A stretch of DNA of 46,402 bases from Amoeboaphelidium occidentale (lineage: Eukaryota; Aphelidiomycota; Aphelidea): contig JALGPX010000026.1 of the NCBI GenBank assembly GCA_023515795.1, forward strand, positions 53,220 to 99,621, given 5' to 3'. Shown piece by piece: positions 1-8,748 of the stretch; position 1 is the first letter of the stretch; every line of letters begins with the position of its first letter. A program made the position numbers and the translations under genes. Below the pieces are notes generated by a model. The model saw only the letters and a program-made list of their open reading frames with translations, made no database searches and was not told the origin of the DNA.

Positions 1-1633
1 ACCAATTCCATGATAGAAGTAAAAAGATCGGAACAATAACCAGCAGCAGGGCTCCAGCCAAAATTAGCTCTTCGTTAAATCGAGCCCATGCATCCCTGCA
101 TAAATCCAAACAATTCTTTGATATCTTTGTCAATGAAACAAAAATCCTTACAGACTTTTCCACGAAATCATTCTTATCAAGCTTTGCGCATTTCTCATCT
201 TTCGAATCTTCATAAACACAAAGAATCATGTCTTGGACGAATCTGTAATCATCAGACAATGCAAGTTCCGATAATTCTGTTCTTAGTTTGCCTGCAACAT
301 TCTTTAATTCATCTGTCATAATGCTGTATGAAAATACAAATCTTTCGATCTGTTTGATATTTTCAAGTGATAGCGTTATGAGTTTGAGTAATGAAGAGAC
401 TTCTTCGTCTTTGATGCAAACATTGTTGCGATTGCACGGCTTCGAAATATCCCGATGAAACAACGTGTAAATGTGATGACCAAGGCTACCAATAGGAGGA
501 TCTATGCCAAGAAGATATGCGATTGTCGGGACAAGGTCAATTTGTGAAACAGAGGGATATCGTGTTTTGTTGAAAGTTGGCCATGACATGAAACCAACAC
601 CCACTTCATCCAGTTCTCTAAGCAATCTATCACCTAAAAGCTCTTTTCCCTTAGAACTGCTACCCCTTGGTAGCATAATTGACTCTTTCGAATAATACCT
701 TGTGTCAAATATACCATGCTTAGAGTAAACAAATAACCCAGCGTCTACTTCAAGAACAGAGTCGCCACCATGGTCACCTTTTGGATCCATACCATGATCA
801 CCAAAAACAAAAATTACAGTATCATTCGAAACTGAATCAAATAAATCAGTCAAGAAACCATTTAATTGTGTCAGTTTGTCTTCCATTTCAAAATGATGTG
901 GGCCATAACGATGACCGACATGATCAACCCCAAGAAAATGAGCAACCAATATATCCCATTGATTATCAATGACTTTCATATCATTTTTTGCATCGAACTT
1001 CTCAATATAATCCCAAATGTGGGTTAAACAGCCATTGTCAACAGTGTGAAGGTCAAACACCTCAAAGGAAGGATAAGGGTAAGCAGCATGGAACAAATCC
1101 TCTTCGTAAAGTCCCATCCAAGTGTCATCGCCCATGAACACAAGACGCTTCTCCTTCTCCTTCAGCCGATGCAATAAGTGATCATCAGGAACTTTACCAG
1201 TTGCAAAATTGCTTCCAGCATCAATAAAAGTAGGCAACGATCCGGTCATTAAAGCTTTAAGTCTCTGCATAGTTGTAGTTGGAGGGTCAGCTATAAAGTG
1301 GAACAGGTGCGAATTGTAAGGCTTCTCTTGAAGCAATTTATCAATAACTGGAAGCTTGTTATGATATGGAAGTGAGCTATCAGGTTGCCTAGCTGCAAAG
1401 TCAAATCGCAAAGCATCAATTAGAACAAGAACTACTTTGATGCTGTTATTCTCCTGATCCTTCTTCAAAGCCTCAGATATATCATTCCATTGATCATCCC
1501 ATAATGTTGCTTTGAAGTGCTGCTCGATTTCAACTGGTATTTCTTTAATAGCCGTTCTTGTCAATAAGAAGCCCTTCTGAAAAAATATCAGACCAGCGAG
1601 AGTTATTGCGAATATTGCGGATATCAGTAACAT
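1..1633 (-). CDS. GPI13: GPI ethanolamine phosphate transferase 3 (Gpi13/PIG-O), N-terminal part
   Basis: This enzyme adds phosphoethanolamine to the third mannose of the GPI precursor in the ER, the bridge to which proteins are attached. About 544 codons are open from the ATG at 1633 to the window edge, so the gene is cut off at its 3' end. Residues 2-19 form an N-terminal membrane anchor. The lumenal alkaline-phosphatase-like domain follows, with the metal and catalytic motifs VLVLIDALRFDF (about 68-79), PTTTMQRLKALMTGS, FLGVDHVGHRYGP and FGDHGM. A second hydrophobic segment begins at the window edge, where the multi-spanning C-terminal half should start. PIG-O fits better than Mcd4 or Gpi7 because of the LIDALRFDF and PTTTMQRLK motifs. 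The ATG is 57 bases from the ELP4 ATG on the other strand, so the two share a promoter. Confidence 0.92.
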   Translation of the reverse strand, partial: MLLISAIFAITLAGLIFFQKGFLLTRTAIKEIPVEIEQHFKATLWDDQWNDISEALKKDQENNSIKVVLVLIDALRFDFAARQPDSSLPYHNKLPVIDKLLQEKPYNSHLFHFIADPPTTTMQRLKALMTGSLPTFIDAGSNFATGKVPDDHLLHRLKEKEKRLVFMGDDTWMGLYEEDLFHAAYPYPSFEVFDLHTVDNGCLTHIWDYIEKFDAKNDMKVIDNQWDILVAHFLGVDHVGHRYGPHHFEMEDKLTQLNGFLTDLFDSVSNDTVIFVFGDHGMDPKGDHGGDSVLEVDAGLFVYSKHGIFDTRYYSKESIMLPRGSSSKGKELLGDRLLRELDEVGVGFMSWPTFNKTRYPSVSQIDLVPTIAYLLGIDPPIGSLGHHIYTLFHRDISKPCNRNNVCIKDEEVSSLLKLITLSLENIKQIERFVFSYSIMTDELKNVAGKLRTELSELALSDDYRFVQDMILCVYEDSKDEKCAKLDKNDFVEKSVRIFVSLTKISKNCLDLCRDAWARFNEELILAGALLLVIVPIFLLLSWNW

Positions 1634-1690
1634 TTTGCTAGTTGAAACTATTGCAACCGTTTTTTGCTGATTGATCAAAATACTCTGAAC

Positions 1691-2881
1691 ATGGCTTCTT
1701 TAGCAACGAAATATTCCATAAGTCACGGAGCGCAGTGCATTTCTTCAGGTGTAAAAGCTATTGATGAACTCATTGGTGGCGGCTATCCTCTGGGCTCTGT
1801 TGTTCTGGTAGATTCCGATCCGACATTATTCCATTCTGAGCTGTTGCTAAAGTATTTTCTGTCACAGGGCCTTTATAATCACGAAGATCTTTACGTGTGT
1901 TCTCAGCTGGATGCGACTAATTACTGCGATAATCTGTTTTCCATCATAAGGTCAAGCTCTACTTGGAGGCAACAATCAAAATCAAGCTCAAATCTTGCTA
2001 AAGGACCGCTAGGAAGATCTTCTTTACGGACAGAGATCATCCCGGAAGAAGAACCGAGTTCGGAAGCAAAGAATGATGACATGAAGATCGCGTGGCGATA
2101 TAAAGATTCCGGCAAGAAATCCAGTCGATTGTTATCCGTTGGTGCAGGTCAAAGTTCATTCCGTAAAGCTTCAAAAGGATCTGAATTATCTTTAAAGCCG
2201 CTGGAAATTAGCACAAATACTGTTGAGTACTGTTCGCATTTTGATCTTCACATGAACCCAAAGAAGGAACTGTTGCAGGAGGCACGCGATGCCAAAAGGC
2301 TAGACGGCTTGAAAGTTAATTTTGAGTTCGAGCCAGAACTGCTTTTGGAATCTGTAAAGGCAAGATTGCAAGATCTTTCAAGTAATCAAATTCTACGTAT
2401 TGGTATTAGCAATTTCGGAAGCCCTGAATGGTTCGCAGAGGATTCGGCCGTTGATATGGCAAGGCAATTGTTCAAGACACTTTTTAGTTTGAAGAAACAG
2501 ATTTCTGGAACAAATGCAGTAATTGTTGTAAGCATGTCACAGTCTCTATTAGAAGCAATCGGCGCTTATCACACGCTGCTTAATATTTGTGATATCTCCC
2601 TGTCGTTGAATGCTTTCAGGGAAAACGATACATCGCCTTATGCAAAAGATTATTCAGGTATCATCAAATTGAACAAGCTGAATTCGATCACGAAAATTTC
2701 TCCTGTTACGTCTCTGGTGCAAGGCTTACCGTGTTTCACACAGACGGAATTCGGTTTCAAACTAAAACGAAAGCGATTTTACGTGGATGTGTTGAGTTTA
2801 CCGCCGCTCGATGGAGATGATGGTAAAGAATCAAAGGAAAACGAAAAGAAGAATTTGAACTGCAGTTCAACGGCGTGGTAA
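1691..2881 (+). CDS. ELP4: Elongator complex subunit 4
   Basis: Elp4 (PAXNEB family) forms the Elp4-Elp5-Elp6 RecA-like ring of Elongator, which binds tRNA and supports modification of wobble uridine. The protein is 396 aa from the ATG at 1691; the open frame extends upstream only to a TTG at 1664. The family N-terminus is clear: HGAQCISSGVKAIDELIGGG, then PLGSVVLVDSD, matching the RecA-like fold without a working Walker A. A variable polar insert follows (about residues 90-170). The C-terminal core carries ILRIGISNFGSPEW and VIVVSMSQSLLEAIG. The stop codon lies inside TAATGAATAGA, so a likely poly(A) signal overlaps the end of the gene. The next gene starts 48 bases downstream on the same strand. 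Confidence 0.9.
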   Translation: MASLATKYSISHGAQCISSGVKAIDELIGGGYPLGSVVLVDSDPTLFHSELLLKYFLSQGLYNHEDLYVCSQLDATNYCDNLFSIIRSSSTWRQQSKSSSNLAKGPLGRSSLRTEIIPEEEPSSEAKNDDMKIAWRYKDSGKKSSRLLSVGAGQSSFRKASKGSELSLKPLEISTNTVEYCSHFDLHMNPKKELLQEARDAKRLDGLKVNFEFEPELLLESVKARLQDLSSNQILRIGISNFGSPEWFAEDSAVDMARQLFKTLFSLKKQISGTNAVIVVSMSQSLLEAIGAYHTLLNICDISLSLNAFRENDTSPYAKDYSGIIKLNKLNSITKISPVTSLVQGLPCFTQTEFGFKLKRKRFYVDVLSLPPLDGDDGKESKENEKKNLNCSSTAW

Positions 2882-2889
2882 TGAATAGA
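2879..2889 (+). terminator. AATAGA poly(A)-like signal overlapping the ELP4 stop
   Basis: TAATGAATAGA includes the ELP4 stop TAA. The same TRATGAATARA arrangement is found at the stops of the genes ending at 9747 and 13954. Its role as a cleavage signal is inferred from position and similarity to AATAAA. Confidence 0.4.
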
Positions 2890-2929
2890 ATTGATATCTT
2901 AAACAGTTGCTTGCAAACATTTCTAAGCA

Positions 2930-4147
2930 ATGATGGACCCAAACATCAGCAGCAGTAGCAGTGCCATAGTATTCAATATACTAGAACTTAATCAAAGCCT
3001 GCTTAACCGGATGGAAAAGATTCAGCATGTTCTGAAAGATGTGAATTTGCTTTCCGGAGTAAATGGTCATGATCTTATTCAAAAAGGCCTTCAGGAGTAT
3101 GTCGCAGCGGAATCGGAACTTAATTGCAAATTGGTCCGTGGCTGCAAGACTTTAAACAATATGGAATTTCTGTTCTTTACTATGGAAAAGCATTTTAGGA
3201 AGAATTTATCGCTCTTGTCTGAACTTAATTGGTTGTTGCGACAAGCAAGCGAGGAGATTGTGACCAGCGAGAATTCTAGTCTGCTTTTAACTATGCTTGG
3301 CGCTGATAAGAACAATTTTACATTCATTCCAGCATATTTGTCTGAATTTATTTCGTTGTTACAAAAGCTTGAAGGTTCAAAGGCAAAAGAGTTGATGAGA
3401 GTGATATATGATGTGTTGAAGAATGTGTCGCTGTATCAACAAAGCAAAGCTGCAATACAACGATGGCATTCAATTTTTAAAGATTTGATGGCATCGAGAA
3501 GATTTTTGGAAATAATTACAAAGACCAATGAAACATTGTCTCAAGATTATAACTCCAGTGAGCGAAGTGTCATGATGGAATGTAAGATCGCAGCTGATTG
3601 TCACGTTGTTCTGATCACAGACGCACTCCTAATAATAAGGCGTAATATGTTTCGGTGGGAACTTATTCGATGGTTGTGTTTGAAAGATATCGTCGCATGT
3701 AAATCTGTGAGTGATTTGGAACTGTTCGTGTACTTCTCTACTAAAACTGTCAAGATGGTTCTGATTTTTGAAGACTGCAAGAGCCTTATGTCTATGAAAA
3801 ATAGTATTGATACTGCATTGTCAAGCAAGAGAGTTTTACGACGGAAAAGCTGCAGTGATTTGCGCCATGAGTGTATTGAACATGAAACAATTGCAAAAAA
3901 CATGTCAACAAGCTGTCCTACGCTAAACTTCAAAGTTTCTCAACACACAGAAGAGGCAGCTTATCAAACTGACTCTGGGTATTCATCAACTGAAAGTTTT
4001 CACAAGAACCACGAAGAAAATCTTGATAAGAGGATAGCTCAGATTTTCGCTTCTCCAACAAAAATAATTCCGACTCCGCCTTCATCAAGAAAACCAGTCT
4101 CAATGAACAATGATCCCAGGTTGTCAAGGTATGTGCGTAAGAAATGA
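2930..4147 (+). CDS. Uncharacterised helical protein with a PH-like domain
   Basis: This 405-aa protein starts at a double ATG. I do not recognise a named family. Residues about 1-210 are predicted mostly alpha-helical. Residues about 220-305 look like a PH domain: alternating hydrophobic strands (CHVVLITDALLIIRR, FRWELIRWLCLKDI, LELFVYFSTKTVKMVLIF) followed by a C-terminal helix (CKSLMSMKNSIDTALSS). The helical region before a PH domain recalls a RhoGEF (DH-PH) layout, but I see no convincing DH motif. The C-terminal 100 residues are Ser/Thr/Pro-rich and end with basic residues, as in regulatory tails. It converges with the wall-protein gene, with 26 bases between the two stops. Confidence 0.55.
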   Translation: MMDPNISSSSSAIVFNILELNQSLLNRMEKIQHVLKDVNLLSGVNGHDLIQKGLQEYVAAESELNCKLVRGCKTLNNMEFLFFTMEKHFRKNLSLLSELNWLLRQASEEIVTSENSSLLLTMLGADKNNFTFIPAYLSEFISLLQKLEGSKAKELMRVIYDVLKNVSLYQQSKAAIQRWHSIFKDLMASRRFLEIITKTNETLSQDYNSSERSVMMECKIAADCHVVLITDALLIIRRNMFRWELIRWLCLKDIVACKSVSDLELFVYFSTKTVKMVLIFEDCKSLMSMKNSIDTALSSKRVLRRKSCSDLRHECIEHETIAKNMSTSCPTLNFKVSQHTEEAAYQTDSGYSSTESFHKNHEENLDKRIAQIFASPTKIIPTPPSSRKPVSMNNDPRLSRYVRKK

Positions 4148-4173
4148 AGTCAGAACAACTGAGGTTTATTTTT

Positions 4174-5549
4174 TCAAATGGTGAAAATGTACAAGCCTAA
4201 TAGACAAAGCACAAAGACGAAAGCATTTGGTCCGTTATCATTACTGTCGTTTCTTCTTACAGTAGTTCTTCTTCCGTTGATAGTGACAAGTGGATCATCA
4301 CCTTCAGTAGGAGACAAAGCACAGTTGCTGCCAACGCAAGGAGGTTCCAAATCTTCATCAGTCTTACCACGAGTAGTCGAAATAACAAAGAATTGTGAAT
4401 AACCAACACCAGTGTTCTCTGTATCAATACTACCATCAGACTTAAATAGGAAACCGTAAATCTTCAAAAAGAATCTACGAGAAGTCTTCAATTCAGTTGG
4501 AACTTTCCAAGCATGCGAAGTTGCATTAGCAGGCAAGTTAGCAACGATTGCATCAACAAAAGCGTCTGAGTACTTTTTAGTGTTTGCGTTGTATAACTCA
4601 ATATTGAAACCGACAAACTTAGATTCTGGCTTCCATTTGATGGTAAATGTTTGGCCTTTCACAGCTTCATCTTCATACTCTGGTGCCAACACTTCAATGA
4701 GATCTTGTTCTCCAACATCATCATTGGATCTTGAGACGGTAAAGTAATCACTGTTTGTGTATTCAATTTGATTATTGGTATCATACACAAAGAATCTGAA
4801 ATAGAAACGACCAGTGCCCCAAGCATCCTCAACTAAAACAATCAGCAAGAACAACCAAGTAGACAAACCTTCAAAGGTGCAACTTCTGGAATTAGAGGCT
4901 TGACCGTCACAGACCGTTTTACCGTAGTAAACCGGTGATCCTGAAACCAAAGAGTACACATCAGCTCCCCAAGAGTTAAAATCTGTACCAGTCTGGTAAT
5001 TGAAACTTATAGTATTCTTTGCACCCAAGAACCATAATGATCTTTGAGTAGGCGAAGTAACTTGGATCAGTTTGCTGTTCTGAGGGGCAGATAGCACTCT
5101 AACTAAAGACTTTGCATAAGGAGTGCGCTTGCCTCTAGTGTCAACCACGTACATGTACAAAGTATGCTCATAACCAGTCAAACTATTTGGAACATGCCAT
5201 TTTAGATTACCAGTGGTCAAACCGTATGAACCAACTGTGTATACAAACGACTCAGAGTTGCTCTGCTTCTGCCATAGTTCCAACACAAACTGACCACTAC
5301 CAGACTGTGCAGGCCAACTCAACTGAACAATGGTGCCCAAACTGATATCGGCACTTGGGCTGACAGTTATAGCAAGAGTATTGTTGAAAGCTAGAATGGT
5401 AAGCCAATATGATCATAAACTTGATCAGACTTACAATTAGCAGGAGTTCTTCTTTCAATAAAACTCATAGGATCAATGCCATTATACCAGACCAGAACGA
5501 CTGCAACACTGAGTAGAACGAGGGCTCTAAAAGAGTTCAAAATAGCCAT
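4174..5549 (-). CDS. Kre9/Knh1-type Ser/Thr-rich GPI-anchored wall protein
   Basis: Exons are 5549-5435 and 5390-4174, joined across a 44-base intron (GTAAGT donor, CATTCTAG acceptor); about 443 aa. The N-terminus is a signal peptide (MAILNSFRALVLLSVAVVLV). Repeated beta-sandwich modules of the yeast cell wall synthesis Kre9/Knh1 type follow, recognised by LAITVSPSADISLGTIVQLSW, LKWHVPNSLTG and SDYFTVS. The C-terminus has an Asn/Asp-rich segment and a hydrophobic tail (AFVFVLCLLGLYIF), a GPI-attachment signal, so the product should be an outer-membrane-leaflet or wall protein. A further 36-base in-frame intron at 4868-4833 is likely: removing it turns an odd hydrophobic run (LSTWLFLLIVLV) into a normal module (CTFEVEDAWGTG) and gives 431 aa. 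AATAAA lies four bases after the stop. Confidence 0.78.
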
Positions 5550-5753
5550 CTCAGGAATATGTGTGTTTTGCAAAATGAGTTGAAACAAGGCCGCTATCCG
5601 AATGTTTGCCAACCTCAGCAGAACAGTGAGATCCTGATGAACTATTCAGCAATGATAATCAATGCGTAAATCATCATTATTTAAATTCCTAATACAGATT
5701 GTTCTTAATATTTAACGTTGCAGATGCGCCAGATGTATTTCTACCAGTGATTT

Positions 5754-6770
5754 ATGGAGAGCTCAAGCGTAAAACACATCTCGTTCAGCGCCGATATAGG
5801 GCAGCATATAGACGACTCTGAGAGCTACAAAAGCCGCGATAGAACTCGAAGCCTTAGCGCTAGTTCATCTTCTCTTGGACCACATCCATGCAGGCGTGTT
5901 TATGTGGCTTTCCAGGTTCCGGAGCCTTTGGAGATCGAGACGATGGTCGAACTAAACTCTTATCAAGTTCCGCTGTATAAGACGCCCAACTTTCTTGTTT
6001 CGATTCTAAGTCCAGACTTTGAAGAAGCTGCAGTAGAAGAATTGGGCATGAGAAGGCTAACGGTGTATCTGAGTAATTATCTCTTGCCGGAAGACGATGA
6101 AGACGCTCTGGAGCGCAGATCGAATGCTACCGGCGTATCTTCTCATTCTGATATGCTCAAGCGTGAGAATGAAGAGGAACTTATACTATGTCCTTATGGT
6201 TTCCTACGAACTAGCGACGATTGCTGTGATGAAGTGATACGTCGAAGCCATATTGAAATATCACGCGGGAAAGGTGGTGTGTTCACAAGGTCTACTTATA
6301 GGCAGAAAGTTTGGGATTCCATACGGGATGGTGATTTACGTAAAGCTGATATTGTTGTGTTGGCCTTTTGTGAAACAAGTGCCTCTGAAGATAGTTCCAC
6401 CTTTACAGGAACACTTGCTCGTGTTGGATATGATGTTAATGGTTGCTTAGAGGAGTTTGATGAGAAGAATGGGACAGTCGGTTGCGTGAGCCCTGATATG
6501 CTGTTATTTGTTGAAAGTTTGTGTCAAAACCGAAAGATTTATCTTTACGTTCAGGAGGAAATTCCGAAGAGGCTTCAAAGCATTGCGGACGCTCTTGAGG
6601 AGCTCAAGAAAGTTCGCATTTGTACTGATCCCGATGAACTGTTTTCTTTCATGTCGGAAGAACGAGAAGGTTCTTGGTTTAATGAAGACGAATTGTTCAA
6701 ACGTGTTTCAACAAATCCTTTTCGAAATGATGAGGAGATTCTCTCGTGGATTAAGAGCTGCATATCTTGA
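5754..6770 (+). CDS. Hypothetical protein, 338 aa
   Basis: The ATG at 5754 opens an uninterrupted frame. I do not recognise the family. The first 45 residues are polar and Ser-rich. A folded core seems to run from about 48 (RVYVAFQVPEPLEIETMVEL) to about 115, then an acidic low-complexity linker (DEDALERRSN), then a second core from about 145. The segment KADIVVLAF followed by a polar loop and IYLYVQEEIPKRLQSI has the strand-loop-helix rhythm of a Rossmann-like or nucleoside deoxyribosyltransferase-like fold, but the diagnostic residues are not clear and I do not assign it. It has no signal peptide or membrane segment. It converges with DEG1, 57 bases apart. Confidence 0.5.
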   Translation: MESSSVKHISFSADIGQHIDDSESYKSRDRTRSLSASSSSLGPHPCRRVYVAFQVPEPLEIETMVELNSYQVPLYKTPNFLVSILSPDFEEAAVEELGMRRLTVYLSNYLLPEDDEDALERRSNATGVSSHSDMLKRENEEELILCPYGFLRTSDDCCDEVIRRSHIEISRGKGGVFTRSTYRQKVWDSIRDGDLRKADIVVLAFCETSASEDSSTFTGTLARVGYDVNGCLEEFDEKNGTVGCVSPDMLLFVESLCQNRKIYLYVQEEIPKRLQSIADALEELKKVRICTDPDELFSFMSEEREGSWFNEDELFKRVSTNPFRNDEEILSWIKSCIS

Positions 6771-6827
6771 TATATTTCTCTATTCAGTTGCATTCATTCT
6801 TCTTAATAACTAAAAGCTCGATAGAAA

Positions 6828-8000
6828 TCAGGACTTGGCCCTTTCCTCGATCGTTGCGCATGTTCCTCTCTTACTCAAAGGAATATGCTTAACTTCAGCA
6901 TTATCTTGATCAAATGAGCCAATACCAGGAATAACGCTATCAAATAAACCTTTCATTATTGTGCATTTTATCATTTCGTCTCTGTAATACTGCTTCACTG
7001 TTTTAATGATGTGCTGTATGTTTGCAGCATCAATGCCCTGAGACATTTTCAACTCATCTTCCGGAAACACGCAGTCCCACAAGACCAATGGATGCGGCGC
7101 TGCAAATTCATACTGTGGCTTTCTTGGAAACTTCTTGAGATCCAATAAGTCTGAGACAATATTAACAGGCTCTAACTCTTGCCCAACGTAAAACAGAATA
7201 GCCATTATACATCGCACTTGATGCCATAAGAAAGCGCTTCCATGTAAAGAGAAAACGTATAAATCTTCATTCGCTTTTTCCATGCAGTCTTTGAACAGTG
7301 TCCCATTAACAGACTCGATTTTCGCAGACAGAATATTGCGTTCAAAGGACTGGTCGACACCTTTAGAAGGATCGATTTTTGAAAAGTTTCTAAAATCGTG
7401 AGAGCCTTCCAACAACTCTGCAGCCTGTTGCATCTTCTCCAAATTCAGTCCTTGGCCAAAGAAGAAGTACTTGTACTTTCTACTTGTACAAGAAAAGCGT
7501 GCAGAGAAGTCATCCTTAACATGACACCACGACAGAACTCTGATATCAGACGGCAGAACCTTATTAAGCCAACTAGTATACTCAAACTCAACACCTTTGT
7601 CCAAATTAGAACGCAGCTTCAAAGCCACAACCTGACAAAGAGCACTCACGCCTTTATCAGTACGACCACAACGGCTATAATCAGCAGAGTTCCTGTCTTT
7701 GATTAACTTTGTTTTCTCGAGTGCCTCAAACAGATGACGCTCGACTGTGTTTTCCGTTGACTCCTGTGAAGCGAAGCCATCATAATCCCATCCAAAGTAC
7801 GCGATTTTCAAGCAAACTTTCCGGTATGTATGCGCATTATAATCAAACTCCTTACGTGGTTTCTTTCGTGCTTTTTCTTTTGTCTTCTTAGTGGGTACTG
7901 CGATGCTACTGGATAGTGTTGCGATCCTGGCTTCTAATTCTCCGATGGTTTGTATCAGAGCTTCTTTCGATAACGTGGAATACTTTGCCAAGTTGTTCAT
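6828..8000 (-). CDS. DEG1: tRNA pseudouridine 38/39 synthase
   Basis: This TruA-family enzyme (yeast Deg1/Pus3, human PUS3) converts U38 and U39 of the tRNA anticodon stem to pseudouridine. It is 390 aa, close to the yeast length, with no intron. A basic N-terminal arm (KKTKEKARKKPRK, about 38-50) precedes the catalytic fold. The catalytic aspartate is D115 in the signature RCGRTDKGVSA. Other family blocks are KIAYFGWDYDGF, DFSARFSCTSRKYKYFF and FLWHQVRCIMAILFYVGQ. The start is the ATG at 8000. The small secreted-protein gene lies 58 bases upstream on the same strand, so the DEG1 promoter must be in that gap or inside the neighbour. Confidence 0.93.
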   Translation of the reverse strand: MNNLAKYSTLSKEALIQTIGELEARIATLSSSIAVPTKKTKEKARKKPRKEFDYNAHTYRKVCLKIAYFGWDYDGFASQESTENTVERHLFEALEKTKLIKDRNSADYSRCGRTDKGVSALCQVVALKLRSNLDKGVEFEYTSWLNKVLPSDIRVLSWCHVKDDFSARFSCTSRKYKYFFFGQGLNLEKMQQAAELLEGSHDFRNFSKIDPSKGVDQSFERNILSAKIESVNGTLFKDCMEKANEDLYVFSLHGSAFLWHQVRCIMAILFYVGQELEPVNIVSDLLDLKKFPRKPQYEFAAPHPLVLWDCVFPEDELKMSQGIDAANIQHIIKTVKQYYRDEMIKCTIMKGLFDSVIPGIGSFDQDNAEVKHIPLSKRGTCATIEERAKS

Positions 8001-8058
8001 TGATCAAAAATCAGATAGTTTTATTGATTTCATGAATATCGTAGTCGGAACTGCAGAA

Positions 8059-8502
8059 TTAGAGGTGCAATGCAGGTGGTAACACAGCTGGAACTTCGGT
8101 TGCTGGCAACGCTTCAGTTGTCGTTGTCGCGTAGTCTGTGGTAATCGCTGATTCAGATGTTGTGCTGTATTCCTGAGACGAACTTCCAACTGTAATCGGA
8201 ATGTATGTGTCATACTCTGTTACCGTAACAGTGTAGTTCATGCAGGGATAAGGTTCATAAACCGGTGTTTCCTCTGGCAAATATTCTGATGAAGTTGAAA
8301 CAACCTCTCCGCTAGCAATAGGTGTTGGTGCATAGTAATCTGTTGATGGAACTGTAGTACTGGGTTCATACAAGGTTGATAATTGTTCAGTTGTGCAAGG
8401 ATAATCAGGACCTGGAATGCAGCTTTGAGAATCAGGACCTTGCGGCAAAGCCAGAACAACAGATAACATTGAAGCGCATAGGATAAGTATCTTTTGAGAC
8501 AT
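8059..8502 (-). CDS. Small Ser/Thr-rich secreted protein
   Basis: This 147-aa protein starts at the ATG at 8502. It has a clear signal peptide (KILILCASMLSVVLALP) with a likely cleavage site near residue 19. The mature part is Ser/Thr/Pro/Tyr-rich, with four cysteines near the N-terminus and centre (SCIPGPDYPC, PYPCMNYTVTVTEYD). The YTVTVTEYDT piece resembles motifs common in fungal wall and GPI proteins. The C-terminus (AVLPPALHL) is not a convincing GPI signal, so I call it secreted. No enzymatic domain is visible. CAATAAAA follows about 35 bases after the stop. Confidence 0.7.
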   Translation of the reverse strand: MSQKILILCASMLSVVLALPQGPDSQSCIPGPDYPCTTEQLSTLYEPSTTVPSTDYYAPTPIASGEVVSTSSEYLPEETPVYEPYPCMNYTVTVTEYDTYIPITVGSSSQEYSTTSESAITTDYATTTTEALPATEVPAVLPPALHL

Positions 8503-8748
8503 AATGAATTTAAGTATTACAGCATGGAAGTACCGAATTTATACTACGAAATCGTAGTTTTCATCAAACAAGGTTTCACGAAATGATCGAACCTGTTACA
8601 GTCGTAATTACACAAAATATCTGAAGTTCTCTATCAGGCCCCCAGGAAATTGGAAATTAGGTCTATATGTTTTGTATACGCGAGATATCTTGCACAAGGA
8701 CTGAATTCTATTTTTGCTTCAAACTTCTTGATTCTTCAAAATTTTCTG

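Noticed and set aside
1664-1690. Upstream start of ELP4 at 1664
   Set aside because: The codon is TTG. The same applies to TTG or GTG starts at 8650, 9769, 13971, 14997, 15941 and 37924; ATG starts are used instead.
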